Position numbers and translations under genes: made by a program. The notes under the pieces are model-generated. The model was given only the letters and a program-made list of their open reading frames with translations. It made no database searches and was not told the origin of the DNA. Source: Candidatus Amarolinea dominans (GTDB lineage: Bacteria > Chloroflexota > Anaerolineae > SSC4 > Amarolineaceae). Taken from it: 64,000 nucleotides of DNA. How positions within the stretch are numbered: position 1 is the stretch's first letter; every line of letters starts with the position of its first letter. Below, one piece after another: positions 27,552-36,479 of this stretch. Location: the NCBI GenBank assembly GCA_016719785.1, contig JADJYJ010000032.1, positions 49,766 through 113,765 on the forward strand, in the 5' to 3' direction.

Positions 27552-27665
27552 AGAGAGATTAGGGATCAGAGATCAGAGATCAGAGATCGGAGATCAGGTA
27601 CGTGGAAGGCGGGCAATTGTTGGTCTCAGGTCTCAGGTCTCAGGTCTCCGCTCTCAGGTCTCCAT
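27552..27665. repeat. Short tandem repeats, inverted copy of the element at 33872
   Basis: AGATCAG-type heptads (27565-27597), then GTGGAAGGCGGGC and a run of CAGGTCT heptads (27622-27662). The first part is the reverse complement, with small changes, of 33872-33922 (ATCTCTGGTCTCTGATCC with the same CCCGCCTTCCAC flank). Confidence 0.7.
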
Positions 27666-27866
27666 TCTCGCGCCCCGCCCGCCCGCCGCCGTCCGCACGC
27701 CGGGTGATTCACGCTCGTCAGTCTGGGCGACGGGGTGTCACCCGAATGAGTGAGGCAGGCGTAGCGAGATGGGTGATGGGTCGCAGCACGGTGTGTGTTA
27801 TAATGAGTGACCCATGCCCGGTGGGTACAACCGTGAATGAAAATGCCAGCGGACCGGGCAGCAAAT

Positions 27867-27966
27867 CCAAATGGTCCCGGAATCGAGGCTTCAGCCGGTC
27901 TGCCACAGGGTTCTCAAGTGAACCGGCTAAAGCCTCCATTCCAGATGTTTTCAGCGACCACATTTG
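27867..27966. repeat. Imperfect long inverted repeat
   Basis: TCCAAATGGTC...GAGGCTTCAGCCGGT on the left (27870-27901) is matched by ACCGGCTAAAGCCTCC...CCACATTTGGA on the right (about 27920-27966). The right arm is about 13 nt longer. Looks like a small dispersed, possibly MITE-like, element just upstream of the sensor kinase gene. Confidence 0.5.
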
Positions 27967-28018
27967 GAATTCCTGGCCGCCAACGGCTGCGACGGCCGCG
28001 GGAAGACGAGGGGGACTG

Positions 28019-29407
28019 ATGCCGAACGAAGACATAAACGAGGATGATTTGCCTCTCCTGCTCGATGAGCGCCAGCGGCGCGGCGCGTTGGTGCTGCGCA
28101 CGCTCCCCATCCTCTCCATTCCGGTGGTGGCGTCCATCATCACCTGGCTGCTGCTGCGCGTCACCCTGCTGGGCCTGGCGCCGCCCGATAACGTGCCGCG
28201 CGTCACGGCCGCGACGCCCCTGACCTTGATCGTCGTCGCTGTCATTTTCCTCAGCTCGCTCATCATCCTGGTGCGCCTGGGACGCCCCACCCTCTCCGCG
28301 CTGGCCTTGATCGGCGCGTGGACGCTGGCCGTCACCGTGGCCTCTCTGCGTTTCGGTGTCGTCACCTATTTCCCGGCCCTGTTGATCCTGCCGATCTGCG
28401 CGGCTGGCCTGTTGATTGACGCCACGGCCAGTATCAGCCTGGCCGGTCTGGCCACGGTGATGATTATCAGCCTGGCCTGGCTGGAGAACAACGGCTTGGT
28501 GGCCCCCACGCCCACACTACCGGCCTTCATGCAGGAGAACCTGCCCGTTTTGGCGGCCGGCTTTTGGGGCGGGCTTTTCTGGGCGGTGGCCGGGCTGACG
28601 TCGCTGCTGGCCGGCGGTTTGCAGCGCGCCCTGCGTCAGGCGCGCACGCAGACTGAGGCCCTCAGCCAATTGAGCAATGAGCTTGAGTCGCGCGTGCAGG
28701 CGCAGACGGCCGCGCTGCTGGAACAGTCCCGCGAAGCCGCTACGTTGGAGGAGCGCACCCGGCTGGCGCGCGATATTCATGACACGTTGGCGCAAGGGTT
28801 GACCGGCATCGTGGTGCAATTGGGCGCTGCGCAGAGGGCGCAGGCGATCGCCGATCCGCAGGCGGCCGAGCATCTCGATCTGGCGCAGCGCATGGCCCGT
28901 GAAGCCCTGGCCGAGGCGCGGCGCTCGGTCTGGAACCTGCGCGCGGCGGCCCTGGAGCGCGGCGATTTGAGCGACGCGCTGGCTGGCCTGGTGACGCGTG
29001 CGCACTCGCCTACCATCGCCATGCGCTTCGAACAGCATGGTGAGCCGTGGCCGCTGCTGCCGGCCGTCGAATCGGCGCTGTTGCGCGTGTGCCAGGAGGC
29101 GCTGGCCAACGTCAGCCGTCATGCTGACGCCAGCGCCGCGCTGGTCACGCTTGACTTTCAGCCGGAGGCAATTCAACTGTCCATCGAGGACAACGGCGCC
29201 GGGTTTGGCGATGACGTGCTCGGCGCGCCGCCGGCGCCTGGTCCCTGGGGCGGCTTTGGCCTGCTCGGCATGCGTGAGCGCATCGGCCAGTTGGGCGGCA
29301 AGCTCATCCTGCGCAATCGGGACGGCGCGCAGGTTATCGCCCGCGTGCCGCGTGACCGCAGCAGCGTGGAACTGCGAGGAAGAGAAACGATGAGGGAAAA
29401 ACCATGA
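28019..29407 (+). CDS. Sensor histidine kinase, NarL-type (HisKA_3)
   Basis: 462 residues. Six or so membrane helices (about residues 25-205), a coiled coil, then the HisKA_3 dimerisation box with phospho-acceptor His254 in RLARDIHDTLAQGLTG and a HATPase domain with DNGAGFGDD and GFGLLGMRERIGQLGG. It autophosphorylates on the histidine and passes the phosphate to the adjacent regulator. Start at 28019: GAGGGGG lies 4-5 nt upstream; the open frame extends back to 27602 but through repeats. Stop overlaps the regulator start (ATGA at 29404-29407). The signal is unknown. Confidence 0.9.
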   Translation: MPNEDINEDDLPLLLDERQRRGALVLRTLPILSIPVVASIITWLLLRVTLLGLAPPDNVPRVTAATPLTLIVVAVIFLSSLIILVRLGRPTLSALALIGAWTLAVTVASLRFGVVTYFPALLILPICAAGLLIDATASISLAGLATVMIISLAWLENNGLVAPTPTLPAFMQENLPVLAAGFWGGLFWAVAGLTSLLAGGLQRALRQARTQTEALSQLSNELESRVQAQTAALLEQSREAATLEERTRLARDIHDTLAQGLTGIVVQLGAAQRAQAIADPQAAEHLDLAQRMAREALAEARRSVWNLRAAALERGDLSDALAGLVTRAHSPTIAMRFEQHGEPWPLLPAVESALLRVCQEALANVSRHADASAALVTLDFQPEAIQLSIEDNGAGFGDDVLGAPPAPGPWGGFGLLGMRERIGQLGGKLILRNRDGAQVIARVPRDRSSVELRGRETMREKP

Positions 29408-30063
29408 TTCGTGTACTGGTGGTGGACGATCATCCGGTGGTCAGGCACGGCCTGGTGTCCATTCTCAAGTTCGAAAAGGACATGGAACTGGTCGGCGATG
29501 CGGCCGACGGGCCGGAGGCGGTGCGCCTGATTCTGGAGCGACGGCCCGATGTGGTACTGCTCGATCTGCGCCTGCCGACGTTTAGCGGCATCGAAGTGAT
29601 GCGCCAGGTGCGCGGCCGGATGCCGGCGGTGCGCTTCCTGGTGTTGACCACCTATGACACCGATGAATACATCGGCCCGGCGCTGGCGGCCGGTGCGCAG
29701 GGGTATCTGCTGAAGGATGCCATGCCTGACGATCTGGCGCGGGGCGTGCGTGCGGTCATGCAGGGCGGCGCCGCGCTGGAGCCGCAGGTCGCCGCACGCC
29801 TGCTGGAGCGGATGAGCGGTGCGGAAAGCGATGAGGAGTTGTCGGCGCGCGAACTGGACGTGCTGCGCTTGCTGGTGTCTGGCGCCAGCAACAAGGCCAT
29901 CGCCGCGCAGCTCAACCTTTCTGAAAACACGATCAAGACCCACCTCAGCCACATCTTTGGCAAGTTGGGTGTGCAGAGCCGGGCCGAAGCGGTGGCGACC
30001 GCCCTGCGCCGGCGCCTGGTGCCGCTCAACGACGAGCGCCAGGCGCGCGGGAGCGCGGTGTAA
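29404..30063 (+). CDS. NarL/LuxR-family response regulator
   Basis: 219 residues. Receiver domain with the acidic pocket VVDDHPVV, phosphoryl-accepting Asp54 in DVVLLDLRLP and the Lys of YLLKDAMP, then a LuxR-type helix-turn-helix (LSARELDVLRLLVSGASNKA, then IAAQLNLSENTIKTHLSHIF). Cognate of the kinase it overlaps by 4 bases. The nearby promoter with a palindrome at 30195-30244 is a candidate target, but this is only a guess from position. Confidence 0.93.
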   Translation: MIRVLVVDDHPVVRHGLVSILKFEKDMELVGDAADGPEAVRLILERRPDVVLLDLRLPTFSGIEVMRQVRGRMPAVRFLVLTTYDTDEYIGPALAAGAQGYLLKDAMPDDLARGVRAVMQGGAALEPQVAARLLERMSGAESDEELSARELDVLRLLVSGASNKAIAAQLNLSENTIKTHLSHIFGKLGVQSRAEAVATALRRRLVPLNDERQARGSAV

Positions 30064-30194
30064 CAGGCGCGGTGCAGGCGTCCCATGTGGCCCTTCGACT
30101 CCTTTGGCTGACCGCCCCCGCATCCAGACAGCGCTAGGCGCGCACGGCCCGTGCAAAGGCTTCGGCCGCCCACTGATTGATGCTTTTGCCCGCT

Positions 30195-30222
30195 TTGCCA
30201 GCAGCCTTTGCGATGGTATAAT
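30195..30222 (+). promoter_or_regulatory. Promoter of the OmpL47-type secreted protein gene
   Basis: TTGCCA (30195-30200), 16-nt spacer, TATAAT (30217-30222). Predicted start at about 30229. Confidence 0.6.
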
Positions 30223-30229
30223 GGGCCGC

Positions 30230-30244
30230 GACAGGATTCCTGTC
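30230..30244 (+). promoter_or_regulatory. Palindromic operator candidate at the transcription start
   Basis: GACAGGA-T-TCCTGTC, a perfect 7+1+7 palindrome beginning at the predicted +1, where a bound repressor would block the promoter at 30195-30222. Confidence 0.45.
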
Positions 30245-30316
30245 ACAGATACGGGACGGAGATGATTTGTCTTGCGCTGGCGCCCACAGCTCGTCCCAAC
30301 CATGGCGAGTTTTGGC

Positions 30317-33300
30317 ATGAAACGGATTGTCGGTACGATCATTGCCCCACGCCTGCGCGGGCGCGGCGGCTGGAGTATTCTCTGGTTGGTCATCCTGCTC
30401 GGCGCGGGTGGGTGGAGCATCGCGCGCGCGACGCCAGGCGGGGTGGGCAACGCGCTGACGGTGACCGTCCTCAGCCCCAACGGCGGCGAGGCCTGGGCCG
30501 GCGGCCAGGTTCAGCAGATCACTTGGACCACAACCGGCGTTGTCACGGCCACCAACCCCATCACCCTGCTCGTTTCCTGGAACGGCGGTAACAGCTACAC
30601 GCCCATCGCAACGAATCTGGCCGACGTAGGGGTCTATCCGTGGACTGTCCCTGCGCAGAATGCCGCGGACGCCCGTATCAAGGTTGTGGTGGTGGAGCAG
30701 GATGGCGCCAGCGCCAGCGACGAGAGCGATGGCCCCTTCATCGTGGATAGCCAGATTCAGGTGCCAGGCGGGCTGAGCGCCTCTCCTTACCAGACCTGGA
30801 CTCGCACTAACGTCTTCACCCTGACCTGGACGAACCCGCCCGATCTTTCAGGAATCGTGGGCGCTTACTATAAATGGAACACGGAACCGCAGGGACCGAC
30901 CGACGGCGTCTACGTCGCCACCACCCTGCCGATCATTACGGGGTTGGTTGCCCCAGGCGACGGCAAACACAGCATCTACCTGTGGCTCAAGGACCGCGCC
31001 GGCAACCTGAACGCGGCGCAGCGCAACGCCCTCTTCAGCGCCTTCTGGTATGACGGCAGCGCACCGACCAGCAGCGTGGAGTTGAGCGGTATCGCCGGCA
31101 ACAACGGCTGGTATCGCAGCGGCGTTGATGCCAGCCTGAGCGCACTCGACCCGGATCCTGGCTCTGGCGTGCAGGCCATTTATCATCAGTTGAACAATCA
31201 GCCGGTGCAAACCAGCACCAGCTTTAGCATTGCCGCCTCCGGCATCTACGAGTTGCGTTATGCGGCCCTTGACCGCGCGGGCAATCGTGAAGTGACCCGC
31301 ACACTCAACATTCGCATTGACAATCTGGCGCCGACCAGTCATGCCACGATCAACGGCACGCCTGGGGATGGCGGCTGGTATTTGCAGCCGATCACGGTCC
31401 AACTGACAGCCGCCGATGACTTGAGCGGCGTGACCGGCATCCGTTATCGCATTGACAGCGGCGCCTGGTTCACCGGCACCGAGATCATGCTTGACAGCGA
31501 TGGCGACCATCGCCTGGAATTTCAGGCTGTGGACGAGGCCGGCAATGTGGAGGCCATCCAAACGTTGCGCCTGCCGCTCGATCAAACCGCACCGTCCACC
31601 GCGTATCAGCCGGACCCCAGCAGCATCGTTGGCGACAACGGCTGGTACCGCTCCTTCATCACCATCACCCTGATCCCTCTTGATCTCGGCTCCGGTATCG
31701 CCAACACCTACTACCGCATTGATGGCGGCGCCTGGCAAGCCGGCACGCACCTGGTGCTCAACCAGGAGGGCGAACACACGATCGAGTTCTACTCCGTGGA
31801 TGTGGCCGGCAATGTGGAGATACCTTTTCCGGTTGCGCTGAAGATTGACACGCAGGCGCCCCCCACACCGGCGCCCCCACAGACTGCGCCCTTGTCCTGG
31901 ACCAACCTGAATAGCTTCGATTTCATCTGGAGCAGGCCCAACGATCGCTCCGGCATCGCCGGCGCCTATTACCGGCTGGGCACACCGCCGACCTTCAACC
32001 AGGATGGCACTTTCACCGACATCCAGGTGGTAGACAACATTGCCCTGCCGGCCGAAGGCAGTTACGACTTGTACCTTTGGCTGCGTGACGGCGCCGGTAA
32101 CGTTGATTATCGCCGGGCAGTGTACGTGGCCAATGCCTTTCGCTATGACACCACCCCGCCCACCACGCAGGCCGAGTTGACCGGCGCCCTGGGCGAGAAC
32201 AACTGGTACGTCGGCCCGGTCACCGTGTCATTGACAGCCGCTGATGCCCTGGCCGGCGTGGGTAGTACGCTCTTTCGTGTGGACACCCGCGCCTGGCAGA
32301 CCGGCACCATCGCGCTGATTAGCGGGGCAGATAAGCACACCCTGACCTATTTCTCCACCGATTTGGCCAACAACGTGGAACCCCCGCATGTTCAGACCGT
32401 GCGCATTGATCCTGACGCGCCAGGTCCGCCGCAGCAAGTGTCCGTTAGCCCGAGCGGCTGGAGCCATGTCAATAGTTTCGCCGTGGCCTGGACCAGCCCG
32501 CTCGACCTATCGGGCGTGGCCGGTATCCACTACAAGTTCGACCAGGCGCCCGTCGGGCCGTACGATGGCGCGTATCTGCCTGGGGTCAGCTTTGCCAGCG
32601 GTCTGCAGGTAGAAGGCGAAGGCCAACACACGTTGTATCTCTGGCTGCAGGACTTCGCCGGCAATGTGGATCACAACCAACATATCCGCCTGCTCAACGC
32701 CGCGCGCTACGACGCCACCGCTCCGCTGACGACCTTTCGCGCCAGCGGCACTGCCGGCAGCAACGGATGGTACAGCAGTCCGGTGGAAGTGACGCTGACG
32801 CCATCCGACGCGGGGTCTGGTGTCGCGTCGACGCGCTATCGCATCAACAGCGGCGCCTGGATCACCGGCACCCAGTTCACCCTGGGCTATGACGGTCAGC
32901 ACCTCATCGAGTATCACTCGTCCGATGTGGCAGGCAACAACGAGACAGTGCAACTGCGCACCATGAACATAGATGCGACCGCGCCCAGCGCGCGCATCGA
33001 AGGCCTGGCGCCCTTCCAGGTGACACCGGTCTTTACCCTGCGTTGGAGCGGCCGCGACCAGCCTGGCTCTGGCGTGACCGGCTATGATGTGCAGACCCGG
33101 GCCGGGCGCAGCGGAACCTGGCGAACGATTGCCACCAACGCCCAATTCACCTCCATTCAAGTAACCGGTCAGATCGGGCAAACCACCTATGTGCGCGTGC
33201 GGGCGCGCGATGCGGCCGGCAACGTGGGCGCGTACAGCGGCGGTAACGGCGATAGCGCCACCTACATCAACGGTGTCACCAATGGCGAGTTCGAGACCGG

Positions 33301-33862
33301 CAGTTTCAGTGGCTGGTCCAGCGGCGGCGCCATGCCCACCAGCCTGGCGCCACCGCCAGCACCACCGCCCACCGGCGCCGGCGCGTACAGCGCCTTGCTG
33401 GGGAGTCCCGCCTATGGCCATGGCTATCCCAACCCGGTGGTGCCTGTTGGCAGCGCCGCGGTGAGCCAAACGGTCACTGTCCCGCTGATATCCGAATGGC
33501 CGCTCATGCGTCTTTCATTTTGGTACCGGGTTTTCACCTATGACGTGGTGTATCACCCGGGTCGCCAGAAACACTACGATTCGTTCGAGGTCTACGTCCT
33601 GAGCAGCACCGGCGTAACCATAACCAGACTGCTACAGGACGGCAACACCGACCTGAGTCTGGTGGGGCCGGACAAACCGGTGATAGACCTGGGGTGGAAA
33701 TTGGTCAGTTTTGACCTAAGCCTCTACGCCGGGCAGACGATCAGGCTGTGGTTTGGCAACTTCAACCGGCAAGATGGCTATTACAACACCTACACCTACC
33801 TGGACAGCGTCAGAATTACGACCCCCGTGCGGCGCACCCTGTACCTGCCGCAGGTAAGGTGA
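30317..33862 (+). CDS. Large secreted protein with OmpL47-type repeats
   Basis: 1,181 residues from the Met at 30317 (starts at 30302 or TTG 30272 are possible). A signal peptide (SILWLVILLGAGGWSIARA) is followed by an Ig-like module opening with LSPNGGEAWAGGQVQQITWT. Then come about five repeats of GWYRSGVDASLSALDP-type modules ending YAALDRAGNRE or FQAVDEAGNVE, the OmpL47-type beta-barrel/Ig repeat, alternating with FTLTWTNPPDLSGIVGAYYKW-type modules. After a fibronectin-like stretch, a C-terminal galactose-binding-like domain (NGEFETGSFSGWSSGG) ends in a short LYLPQVR tail typical of secreted proteins in this group. No enzyme motif; probably structural or adhesive. Confidence 0.75.
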   Translation: MKRIVGTIIAPRLRGRGGWSILWLVILLGAGGWSIARATPGGVGNALTVTVLSPNGGEAWAGGQVQQITWTTTGVVTATNPITLLVSWNGGNSYTPIATNLADVGVYPWTVPAQNAADARIKVVVVEQDGASASDESDGPFIVDSQIQVPGGLSASPYQTWTRTNVFTLTWTNPPDLSGIVGAYYKWNTEPQGPTDGVYVATTLPIITGLVAPGDGKHSIYLWLKDRAGNLNAAQRNALFSAFWYDGSAPTSSVELSGIAGNNGWYRSGVDASLSALDPDPGSGVQAIYHQLNNQPVQTSTSFSIAASGIYELRYAALDRAGNREVTRTLNIRIDNLAPTSHATINGTPGDGGWYLQPITVQLTAADDLSGVTGIRYRIDSGAWFTGTEIMLDSDGDHRLEFQAVDEAGNVEAIQTLRLPLDQTAPSTAYQPDPSSIVGDNGWYRSFITITLIPLDLGSGIANTYYRIDGGAWQAGTHLVLNQEGEHTIEFYSVDVAGNVEIPFPVALKIDTQAPPTPAPPQTAPLSWTNLNSFDFIWSRPNDRSGIAGAYYRLGTPPTFNQDGTFTDIQVVDNIALPAEGSYDLYLWLRDGAGNVDYRRAVYVANAFRYDTTPPTTQAELTGALGENNWYVGPVTVSLTAADALAGVGSTLFRVDTRAWQTGTIALISGADKHTLTYFSTDLANNVEPPHVQTVRIDPDAPGPPQQVSVSPSGWSHVNSFAVAWTSPLDLSGVAGIHYKFDQAPVGPYDGAYLPGVSFASGLQVEGEGQHTLYLWLQDFAGNVDHNQHIRLLNAARYDATAPLTTFRASGTAGSNGWYSSPVEVTLTPSDAGSGVASTRYRINSGAWITGTQFTLGYDGQHLIEYHSSDVAGNNETVQLRTMNIDATAPSARIEGLAPFQVTPVFTLRWSGRDQPGSGVTGYDVQTRAGRSGTWRTIATNAQFTSIQVTGQIGQTTYVRVRARDAAGNVGAYSGGNGDSATYINGVTNGEFETGSFSGWSSGGAMPTSLAPPPAPPPTGAGAYSALLGSPAYGHGYPNPVVPVGSAAVSQTVTVPLISEWPLMRLSFWYRVFTYDVVYHPGRQKHYDSFEVYVLSSTGVTITRLLQDGNTDLSLVGPDKPVIDLGWKLVSFDLSLYAGQTIRLWFGNFNRQDGYYNTYTYLDSVRITTPVRRTLYLPQVR

Positions 33863-33871
33863 GGACAGAAC

Positions 33872-33922
33872 TCCCGCCTTCCACACACCTGATCTCTGGT
33901 CTCTGATCCCTGATCTCTCTTT
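33872..33922. repeat. Dispersed repeat, inverted partner of 27552-27617
   Basis: CCCGCCTTCCACAC then GATCTCTGGTCTCTGATCC and a T-run. The reverse complement is found at 27552-27617. A fragment of the same repeat (CTCTGATCTCTGGTCTC) also lies inside the GT-C gene at 39387-39403. Confidence 0.7.
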
Positions 33923-33933
33923 GGAGAATGGTG

Positions 33934-35370
33934 ATGGCCGTATCATCGGCAGACCTTGAACAACTGCACGCCCAGGGTATGGAACATTACCAGCGCCGCG
34001 AATGGCGGCTGGCGCTGGAGTATTTCACGCGCCTGAAAAAAACGCAGCCGACACGTCAGGGCCTGGATGAGCTGTTGGACGAAGTGCGCTGGTTTCTCCA
34101 GCTTGAATCCATGGAATCGGGTGCAACCACCAGCAGTGCCGCCGAAGCAGTTCCCGCCAGTAAACCACCTAGCGCTGCGCTGGCCGCGCAGCGGCGCTGG
34201 CTTCTGATCGCACTCGCCGCGGCGGCCCTGGTTCTATTGGTTGCCTTTTTCATTCCCGGCGGCTTACGTGAACGCTGGTTCAACGGCGAGCAGCAGCAGA
34301 TGGCTGAGCTGTACAATCGAGGCATCGCACTGCTCAGCGCGGGCGACTACGATGGCGCGATCCGTGATTTCGAGGCCATTTTGCAGATGGAGCCGGGCAA
34401 CCTGGAGGCGCAGGCCGAACACGATCGCGCGACGCGCCTGCGCACCCTGGCGCAACTGGCCGCGCAGGCCAAAACCGCGATTGCAGACGAACAATGGGAT
34501 GCCGCGGCGGGTTTCCTCGAGCAATTGCTGGCCCTCGATCCCACCTATTCAGCCGACGCACAGAGCCTGATGACCCAGGTCGAACGCCAGCAAACTCTCC
34601 TGGGCTTCTACAACGCCGGGCAGCGCTTCTACGACCAGGGCCAATGCCCGGAGGCCCTCGCGCAGTTCGAGCAAGTGCGCGCGCTCGATGACACGTTCCG
34701 CGCCGAAGGCGTGCAGGAATACCTCTTCAACTGCTACCTGAACGAAGGGCGCACGCGCATCGGCGTCGCGGGTACCTCCGAAGATAACATCAAGACCGCC
34801 ATCGAGAGCTTTGGGCGCGCACTCAGCCTGCGCCCCAAGAATGTGCAGGCCACCGAAGAGCGTCAACTAGCCAGTTATTACCTGGATGGCGTCCGTTCCT
34901 ACAACGTGGGCGATTGGAATCAGGCCGAAGGGCGCCTGCGCACAGTCTACGACACCCGCAACACCTACGCCGGCGGGCAAACGGCCCAGTTGCTCTACCT
35001 GATCTATCTGCGGCGAGCCGATCAGTCCATGGCCCTCACTCAGTATGTCGCGGCCCTGGAAGATTACCGCCGCGCCCTGTCCCTGGAAATCAAAGACAAG
35101 ACCACGGCCCAGGCCGGAGAAAATGCGGCCCTGCAGGCGCTCGCCACCGCCACCCCCACCGTCACCCCAACCCGCACCCCAACCCGCACGCCGACGGCCA
35201 CACGCACCAGTACGCTCACGCCGATTCCGCCCACCAGGACGCCGCTGCCCACCGTGCCGGCCACCAATACACCGGCGCCTCCTCCCACCGAGACGCCAGC
35301 GCCCCCCACGGCGACCCCCATCCCCCCCACCGATACCCCCATCCCTCCCACGCCCACCCCCATTCGGTGA
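33934..35370 (+). CDS. TPR membrane protein with Pro/Thr-rich tail
   Basis: 478 residues. An N-terminal TPR-like pair (about residues 1-60), one membrane helix (RRWLLIALAAAALVLLVAFF, about 88-107), then several TPRs outside (LYNRGIALLSAGDYDGAIRD and later copies, to about 400) and a low-complexity PT-rich end (TPTRTPTRTPTATRTSTLTP) common in cell-surface proteins of Chloroflexota. TPRs bind partner proteins. I take the ATG at 33934 because GGAG (33923-33926) is 7 nt away; it is too close to the ATG at 33928. The stop is 4 bases from the apparent start of the next gene. Confidence 0.75.
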   Translation: MAVSSADLEQLHAQGMEHYQRREWRLALEYFTRLKKTQPTRQGLDELLDEVRWFLQLESMESGATTSSAAEAVPASKPPSAALAAQRRWLLIALAAAALVLLVAFFIPGGLRERWFNGEQQQMAELYNRGIALLSAGDYDGAIRDFEAILQMEPGNLEAQAEHDRATRLRTLAQLAAQAKTAIADEQWDAAAGFLEQLLALDPTYSADAQSLMTQVERQQTLLGFYNAGQRFYDQGQCPEALAQFEQVRALDDTFRAEGVQEYLFNCYLNEGRTRIGVAGTSEDNIKTAIESFGRALSLRPKNVQATEERQLASYYLDGVRSYNVGDWNQAEGRLRTVYDTRNTYAGGQTAQLLYLIYLRRADQSMALTQYVAALEDYRRALSLEIKDKTTAQAGENAALQALATATPTVTPTRTPTRTPTATRTSTLTPIPPTRTPLPTVPATNTPAPPPTETPAPPTATPIPPTDTPIPPTPTPIR

Positions 35371-35374
35371 ACAT

Positions 35375-36460
35375 CTGATCGAACATGCTGACACACCGTG
35401 GCGCACACTGGCGCTCGGTACACTCATTTTTTTCTTGCCCCTGCTGTGGATCCTCAACCCGCAGGCGCCGGCGACCGCTTGGCAACCGGCCGGCCTGCTT
35501 GGGCGCAACGTGGAGCATGTGGCCACCGGCTTTGCCGATGGGATTTTCTTCTACTACGCCTGGACTCCCACCGATGGGTTGATGCAGGCGAGCGCCAGTT
35601 CACCCAGCAGTGACAGCGGGCGCAGCGTCTGGCGTCCCATTGACGATAACTTGCCCGGGCACGGCATCTGGGGAGCGCCCGTCGTCCGCCGCCTCGCAGT
35701 GGATACCCGCAACGGCCGCCATCTTCTCGTCACCCTTGCGGCCGGCAGTCAATCTGGCCTGTACGGCTCGAACGATGGCGGCGCCACCTGGCAACTGACG
35801 CGCAGCTTTGCCGGCAGCGAACAGGACCCGGCCCTGGCCGTCGGTCCGGCAGGAATCGTCTATCTGGCCGACAATCAGCGCCTGCTCTGGAACCTGGATA
35901 CCGGCCGCATCTGGCAGCAGACAGCGGCCTGGCGTGCAGAGGTCGGAACGGCTGCCACCATCCTGGTCAGCGCGGACCGGGCCGGCGACGTTTCCGACCG
36001 TCTCCTGCTGTCCCAGGTGTTCGTGGGCACCAGCGACGGCTACGTTTTGCGCCTGGCGTCGCCGCTGGCCGAGCGATGGGAGGAAAGTCGCCTGCTGGCG
36101 CACGGCGCTGTGACCCTGCTGGCGCAGGCGCCTTCGCAGCCGGCGCGGCTGTATGCCTGGAGCGAGGGCGCCCTGTTCGTCAGCACAGACGCCGGCGCCA
36201 CCTGGACAACCCTTCCCCAAACGATGGCGACTGCACAGGCCCACGCGTTGGTCGTCGCGGCCGCGGATCCAGCCACGCTTTACCTGGCACAAACGGACGC
36301 AGGCGTTTGCGTCAGCCATGATGGCGGCCTCACCTGGCAAGCGCTGGATAACGACCGCCACCCGACCCGTGTGCATAGCCTGACCCTGGACCGACGCCAG
36401 GGCAGTCAACTGCTGGCTGCCACCGATCAAGGCATCTGGCGCTATCCAACGACCCGCTGA
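35375..36460 (+). CDS. Membrane-anchored BNR/photosystem-stability-like beta-propeller
   Basis: About 361 residues if read from the CTG at 35375; no good ATG/GTG lies in this frame, which stays open into the PT-rich end of the previous gene, so the true start is uncertain. One hydrophobic helix (TLALGTLIFFLPLLWIL) is followed by propeller repeats with the Asp-box pattern: SNDGGATWQLTR, STDAGATWTTLP and SHDGGLTWQALD. Such domains are found in sialidases and in YCF48/HCF136-like assembly factors; the catalytic residues of sialidases are not evident. Probably translationally coupled to the TPR gene and followed 19 bp later by a sensor kinase. Confidence 0.6.
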   Translation: MIEHADTPWRTLALGTLIFFLPLLWILNPQAPATAWQPAGLLGRNVEHVATGFADGIFFYYAWTPTDGLMQASASSPSSDSGRSVWRPIDDNLPGHGIWGAPVVRRLAVDTRNGRHLLVTLAAGSQSGLYGSNDGGATWQLTRSFAGSEQDPALAVGPAGIVYLADNQRLLWNLDTGRIWQQTAAWRAEVGTAATILVSADRAGDVSDRLLLSQVFVGTSDGYVLRLASPLAERWEESRLLAHGAVTLLAQAPSQPARLYAWSEGALFVSTDAGATWTTLPQTMATAQAHALVVAAADPATLYLAQTDAGVCVSHDGGLTWQALDNDRHPTRVHSLTLDRRQGSQLLAATDQGIWRYPTTR

Positions 36461-36479
36461 GTTGATTTTGCGGCAAACC

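Larger units (their letters stand above)
27535..28018. other. Repeat-rich intergenic region
   Basis: 484 bp between divergent operons. From left: short tandem repeats (27552-27665), a GC-rich stretch, a TATAAT at 27799-27804 that lacks a good -35, and an imperfect long inverted repeat (27867-27966). The open frames across it look spurious. Confidence 0.5.
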
